Part shown: positions 61,199 through 64,000 of the stretch, in pieces
Layout of the letters: each line of letters begins with the position of its first letter
Position numbering within the stretch: the first letter of the stretch is position 1
From: Pontibacterium sp049603715
GTDB taxonomy: Bacteria; Pseudomonadota; Gammaproteobacteria; Pseudomonadales; Balneatricaceae
Direction: 5' to 3'
DNA length: 64,000 nucleotides
Assembly (NCBI GenBank): GCA_049603715.1
Contig: JBMYSW010000015.1
Span: forward strand, 18,144 to 82,143
Made by a program: the position numbers and the translations under genes
Notes under the pieces: model-generated
Told to the model about the DNA's origin: nothing
Seen by the model: the letters and a program-made list of their open reading frames with translations, nothing else
Databases searched by the model: none

Positions 61199-61474
61199 GT
61201 GAACAAGTCTGAACTGATCGACGCTATTGCAATTGCTGCCGATATCCCAAAAGCAACTGCCGGTCGTGCACTTGATGGAGCTCTTAGCGCAATCACTGAA
61301 GCGCTTGCTAAAGACGATAGCGTTGCACTAGTTGGCTTTGGTACCTTCTCAGTTAAAGAACGTGCCGCTCGTCAAGGTCGCAACCCTCGTACAGGTGAGC
61401 CGCTACAAATCGCTGCGGGTAAAAACCCACACTTTAAAGCGGGTAAAGCGCTTAAAGACGCGGTTGACAAATAA
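61199..61474 (+). CDS. hupB: DNA-binding protein HU-beta
   Basis: A 91-residue HU protein starting with GTG, preceded by GAAGGGG. The sequence NKSELIDAIAIAADIPKATAG and the DNA-binding arm GTFSVKERAARQGRNPRTGEP match HU-beta. It bends and compacts DNA. The usual position between lon and ppiD is kept. The upstream TTG at 61184 would add five residues but lies over the ribosome site. Confidence 0.96.
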   Translation: MNKSELIDAIAIAADIPKATAGRALDGALSAITEALAKDDSVALVGFGTFSVKERAARQGRNPRTGEPLQIAAGKNPHFKAGKALKDAVDK

Positions 61475-61574
61475 GCCCAATTTAAAGCTTTAAATGTTGT
61501 GCCAGGAAAGCAGAAACGGTCAGACATCTCTTTTATGATTCACCCCTTTTTTGCTTTCTTATAATCAACATACC

Positions 61575-61611
61575 AAGGGCGCACCCTAGCTACTGGGGTG
61601 CGCCTTTTTAT
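61575..61611 (+). terminator. Terminator of hupB
   Basis: GGCGCACCC and GGGTGCGCC stem with a short loop and TTTTTAT tract. Confidence 0.9.
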
Positions 61612-61641
61612 TATTATTTTAGCGCCGGAGTTTCTGGGTAA

Positions 61642-63519
61642 ATGCTTCAACAAATTCGTGATAACTCTCAAAGCATTGTGGCCAAAGTCATCGTTGGCCT
61701 AATTGCCATTACATTTGCTTTATTTGGTGTTGAGTCGTTAGTGAGCCTAGCTAATGCACCTAAGCCGCCTGCCACCGTGAATGGTGAAGACATTACCGAA
61801 GTAGAACTGGCGCAAGCAGCCGACATGCAGCGTCGCCAACTAATGGCACGTATGGGCGAAAACTTTAACCCTGCACTGCTCGACGAAAACCTGATTAACA
61901 ACATGGCGCTAGATGGCCTTGTTGAGAAAAAAGTCATGCTCCTAGCCGCTAAAGAAGACGGCCTTGTAGTGAGTGATGCGGTGATCGACCAAATGATCGT
62001 CAACACCGCAGCTTTTCAGGTCGACGGCAAGTTTGACCGTAACGTCTTTGAATCCACTCTGCGCAGCTCTGGCTTATCGCCACTGCGTTACCGCGCATTG
62101 TTAGAAGAAGACCGCTTGCTAGATCAAGAGCGCTCAGCTCTAGCTCTTTCGGCTTTCTCGTTTGATGGTGAAGTCGACAGCACCATCGCCCTGGATCAAC
62201 AAACACGCGATATTCAGTACGTAAGCTTCTCGCAAGATACCGTAAGCGTTGACCAAACCGTAACGCCAGAGCAGCTACAAGCCGCCTACGACGCTGCGGG
62301 TAGCCGTTTAGACGTGCCTGAACAGCTAGTGCTCGAATACCTCATGCTAGAGCGTGACGCTCTTGCTAGCGAAGTAGAGCTGCAAGACAGCGACATTCAA
62401 GCGGCCTACGACACCAAAGTGGCTCAGTTTGAAGCGCAAGAAGAGCGCGGCGTAGCCCACATTCTGATTGAAGTGAGCGACGAGCGTAGCTCATCAGAAG
62501 CAGAAGCCCTCGCTAACGAGCTAAAAGCACGTATCGACCAAGGTGAAGACTTTGCAGCAGTAGCGGCCGAAGCCTCTGACGATATCGGTTCTGCCTCTAT
62601 GGGCGGTGAACTGGGCGTGATTGGTAAAGGCGTATTCTCAGAGAACTTTGAAGAAGCCATGTTCGCCCTAAACGAAGGCGAAGTATCAGCCCCAGTCGAA
62701 ACAGAGTTTGGTTACCACTTGGTTAAAGTGACTTCTATCACTGAGACCCAAGCGCCAACCTTTGAAGAAGCTGAAGCGGAGATCATCGCCGACCTAACCG
62801 CGAAAGAAGTGCAAGGCCTATATGTCGACATGCTAGAGCAGCTGTCTGACATCAGCTATGCCTCTGGCGACTTGGTTGAGCCATCTAAAGCACTTGGCCT
62901 AGAGATTCAAACCACAGAGCCAGTGACAGTAGCTGGTGGTAGCGATCCAGTGACCCAAGACACTCGTGTTATGCAGGCGGCTTTTGGTGACGAGCTAAAA
63001 GTTGAGCAGCTAAACAGCTCAGTAATTGAGCTTAACGACGGTCAAGCAGTGGTTGTACGTGTAAAAGAAGTTCAACCAGCCCGTGCATCAACACTTGAAG
63101 AAGTGTCTGAGCTACTTACTGCCGAGATCTTAGCAGAGCGCACTCAAGCAGCCCTTACCGAGGTTGCAGCAAGCGTGCTTGAAGACAGCAAAGCTGCTGG
63201 CACACTCACAACCGATGGTGAAGTGAACGAGCTAAAAGGCCTAAGCCGCATCGACCAAACGCTACCATCTGCCATTGTTGTTGCAGCATTTAACGCACCT
63301 AAACCCGCAGCAGGCGAAGCTACCTTCGTACAAACCTCTCTGCCGGGCGGTGACGTTGCTGTAGTCGCTGTAACAGGTGTAACCGCAGGTGACGTAAGCA
63401 AGTTAACCGAAGACGATCGCAAAGGCGTTAAATCGGTACTGGCCTCACGCGAAGGTCAACAGGCTTACACAGCAGTAGCCGCACTACTCAACGAACAAGC
63501 CGAAGTGGAGCGTCGTTAA
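61642..63519 (+). CDS. ppiD: Periplasmic folding chaperone/PPIase PpiD
   Basis: A 625-residue protein with one N-terminal membrane helix (residues 13-34, IVAKVIVGLIAITFALFG), a SurA-N-like chaperone region, a parvulin domain at about 269-365 (GVAHILIEVSDERS, SMGGELGVIGKGVF, FGYHLVKV) and a long C-terminal domain. PpiD binds emerging outer membrane and periplasmic proteins near the Sec translocon; its parvulin domain has little or no isomerase activity in E. coli. It follows lon and hupB, the conserved order. A terminator lies after it. Confidence 0.94.
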   Translation: MLQQIRDNSQSIVAKVIVGLIAITFALFGVESLVSLANAPKPPATVNGEDITEVELAQAADMQRRQLMARMGENFNPALLDENLINNMALDGLVEKKVMLLAAKEDGLVVSDAVIDQMIVNTAAFQVDGKFDRNVFESTLRSSGLSPLRYRALLEEDRLLDQERSALALSAFSFDGEVDSTIALDQQTRDIQYVSFSQDTVSVDQTVTPEQLQAAYDAAGSRLDVPEQLVLEYLMLERDALASEVELQDSDIQAAYDTKVAQFEAQEERGVAHILIEVSDERSSSEAEALANELKARIDQGEDFAAVAAEASDDIGSASMGGELGVIGKGVFSENFEEAMFALNEGEVSAPVETEFGYHLVKVTSITETQAPTFEEAEAEIIADLTAKEVQGLYVDMLEQLSDISYASGDLVEPSKALGLEIQTTEPVTVAGGSDPVTQDTRVMQAAFGDELKVEQLNSSVIELNDGQAVVVRVKEVQPARASTLEEVSELLTAEILAERTQAALTEVAASVLEDSKAAGTLTTDGEVNELKGLSRIDQTLPSAIVVAAFNAPKPAAGEATFVQTSLPGGDVAVVAVTGVTAGDVSKLTEDDRKGVKSVLASREGQQAYTAVAALLNEQAEVERR

Positions 63520-63549
63520 GCTCAATTCTGAGTAACGAAGCAACCTTGA

Positions 63550-63586
63550 TAAGCCCTCTACCGTTTTGCGGTAGGGGGCTTTTTAT
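63550..63586 (+). terminator. Terminator of ppiD
   Basis: AAGCCCTCTACCG and CGGTAGGGGGCTT stem with a four-base loop and T run. Confidence 0.9.
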
Positions 63587-63794
63587 TGGCTAAACCTACC
63601 TAAGTAGCCAAATCGACCCTAGGCAACTGCAAAAGAGTAGGTTATTGTTTAACCATATTTGTAAAAGTGCCATTGAGGGCAAGGGTTTAGCGGCAGGGAA
63701 GAAGCCAATTCGCAGTTTGATTCCTTCCTTGTTTACTATCTCTCCTTTGTGTTTTGCGCCCTTAAGCGGCTGTTTTGTCTCAGGGTGGGGGATA

Positions 63795-63863
63795 TACGTC
63801 ACGGTGACGTATTTAATCACGTCACTTTGACGCATTTCTTCGCGTCATTGGTACGTATATTTA
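63795..63863. repeat. Three 23-bp tandem dyad repeats
   Basis: Units begin at 63795, 63818 and 63841. CGTCA recurs at 63797, 63820 and 63843, and its complement TGACG at 63805 and 63828, with a decayed copy at 63851. The first unit holds a perfect dyad TACGTCAC-G-GTGACGTA (63795-63811). The block stands 28 bases before a gene start and resembles a multi-site operator or iteron array. The rest of the 372-base gap from 63520 holds the ppiD terminator and no supported gene. Confidence 0.85.
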
Positions 63864-63891
63864 GCTGTTATAAGCCAATGGAGGAATCACT

Positions 63892-64000
63892 TTGTCACTA
63901 GGTGTTGAAATACTAGTACCAATTATTGGGGCAGCAACATCCTTAGCAGCTTCAGGTCTTATCGATTTCTTCTCAAAAAAGTCCAAAAAGAAGGACGAAA
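63892..64000 (+). CDS. Unidentified membrane-anchored protein (3'-truncated)
   Basis: A reading frame opens with TTG, six bases after GGAGGA, and stays open to the window end (36 codons). It reads SLGVEILVPIIGAATSLAA, a hydrophobic N-terminal helix, then SGLIDFFSKKSKKKDE, a very Lys-rich cytoplasmic-type segment. The positive residues after the helix suggest N-terminus outside, C-terminus inside. I do not recognise the family from this fragment. The ATG at 63878 is out of frame and closes at once. The tandem repeats directly upstream suggest dedicated control. Confidence 0.55.
   Translation, partial: MSLGVEILVPIIGAATSLAASGLIDFFSKKSKKKDE

Noticed and set aside
63596..63835. Minus-strand ORF of 79 codons
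   Set aside because: It overlaps the tandem repeats and has no recognisable features; its start lies within repeat sequence.
1..64000. CRISPR array, prophage or insertion sequence
   Set aside because: No regular spacer-repeat array, phage structural genes or transposase frames were found; the only tandem repeats are the 29-bp duplication and the three 23-bp dyads.

Overview
The window looks like a chromosomal segment of a marine-type gammaproteobacterium of the Pseudomonadales/Cellvibrionales/Oceanospirillales grade. This rests on gene order: aspS-ruvCAB, tolQRAB-pal-cpoB-queC-tRNA-Lys-nadA-bepA-tusA-like-perM-like-bcp-dapA-bamC, and lon-hupB-ppiD follow the order I know from Pseudomonas relatives, with several expected members missing (yebC, ybgC, queE, gcvR, purC, clpPX next to lon). 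Base composition by eye is near 50% GC. No insertion sequence, prophage, rRNA or CRISPR array was seen. Genus cannot be fixed from the sequence alone.

Layout. 1-5.5 kb: the end of dsbD, a cysteine hydrolase, DUF2889 and EAL-HDOD genes on the minus strand, then ylqF, a small basic protein and a BaiN/YhiN-type flavoprotein. 5.5-16.7 kb: an accessory catabolic island. It holds a sodium:solute symporter followed by two tiny membrane proteins, a flavin reductase, a cyclase-family metal hydrolase, an IclR regulator, a cupin, an SDR, a hydroxyacid/hydroxyacyl-CoA dehydrogenase, a beta-keto acid cleavage enzyme (BKACE), a carboxymuconolactone-decarboxylase-like gene broken by a 29-bp tandem duplication, succinyl-CoA:acetoacetate CoA-transferase (scoAB) and a LysR regulator. 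A shared operator-like element lies upstream of the symporter, cyclase and cupin transcription units, which points to one IclR regulon. 16.7-33.6 kb: housekeeping and single-gene units (chemoreceptor, YgiQ, HPF, ExaC-type aldehyde dehydrogenase, acyl-CoA hydrolase, patatin, DUF5610, PhoD-like phosphatase, GNAT protein, HIT protein). 33.6-51.6 kb: the conserved core (aspS to bamC). 51.6-63.5 kb: a 2-hydroxyacid dehydrogenase, rluA-rlmD, trpD2-like, an antiporter, nfuA with an IscR-type box, lon with a heat-shock-like promoter, hupB and ppiD. 63.5-64 kb: three 23-bp tandem dyad repeats ahead of an unidentified gene that runs off the window.

How the genes work together. In the island the symporter would import an organic acid, the SDR and the dehydrogenase would oxidise a hydroxy group to a beta-keto acid, BKACE would exchange it with acetyl-CoA to give acetoacetate plus a new acyl-CoA, and ScoAB would activate the acetoacetate for thiolysis. 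The cyclase-family hydrolase, flavin reductase, cupin and CMD-like protein suggest upstream ring or amide opening. The substrate is not known; this is the most interesting part of the window. The core block serves envelope integrity (Tol-Pal, BepA, BamC, PpiD), recombination (RuvABC), translation and RNA modification (AspRS, QueC, RluA, RlmD, HPF) and protein quality control (Lon).
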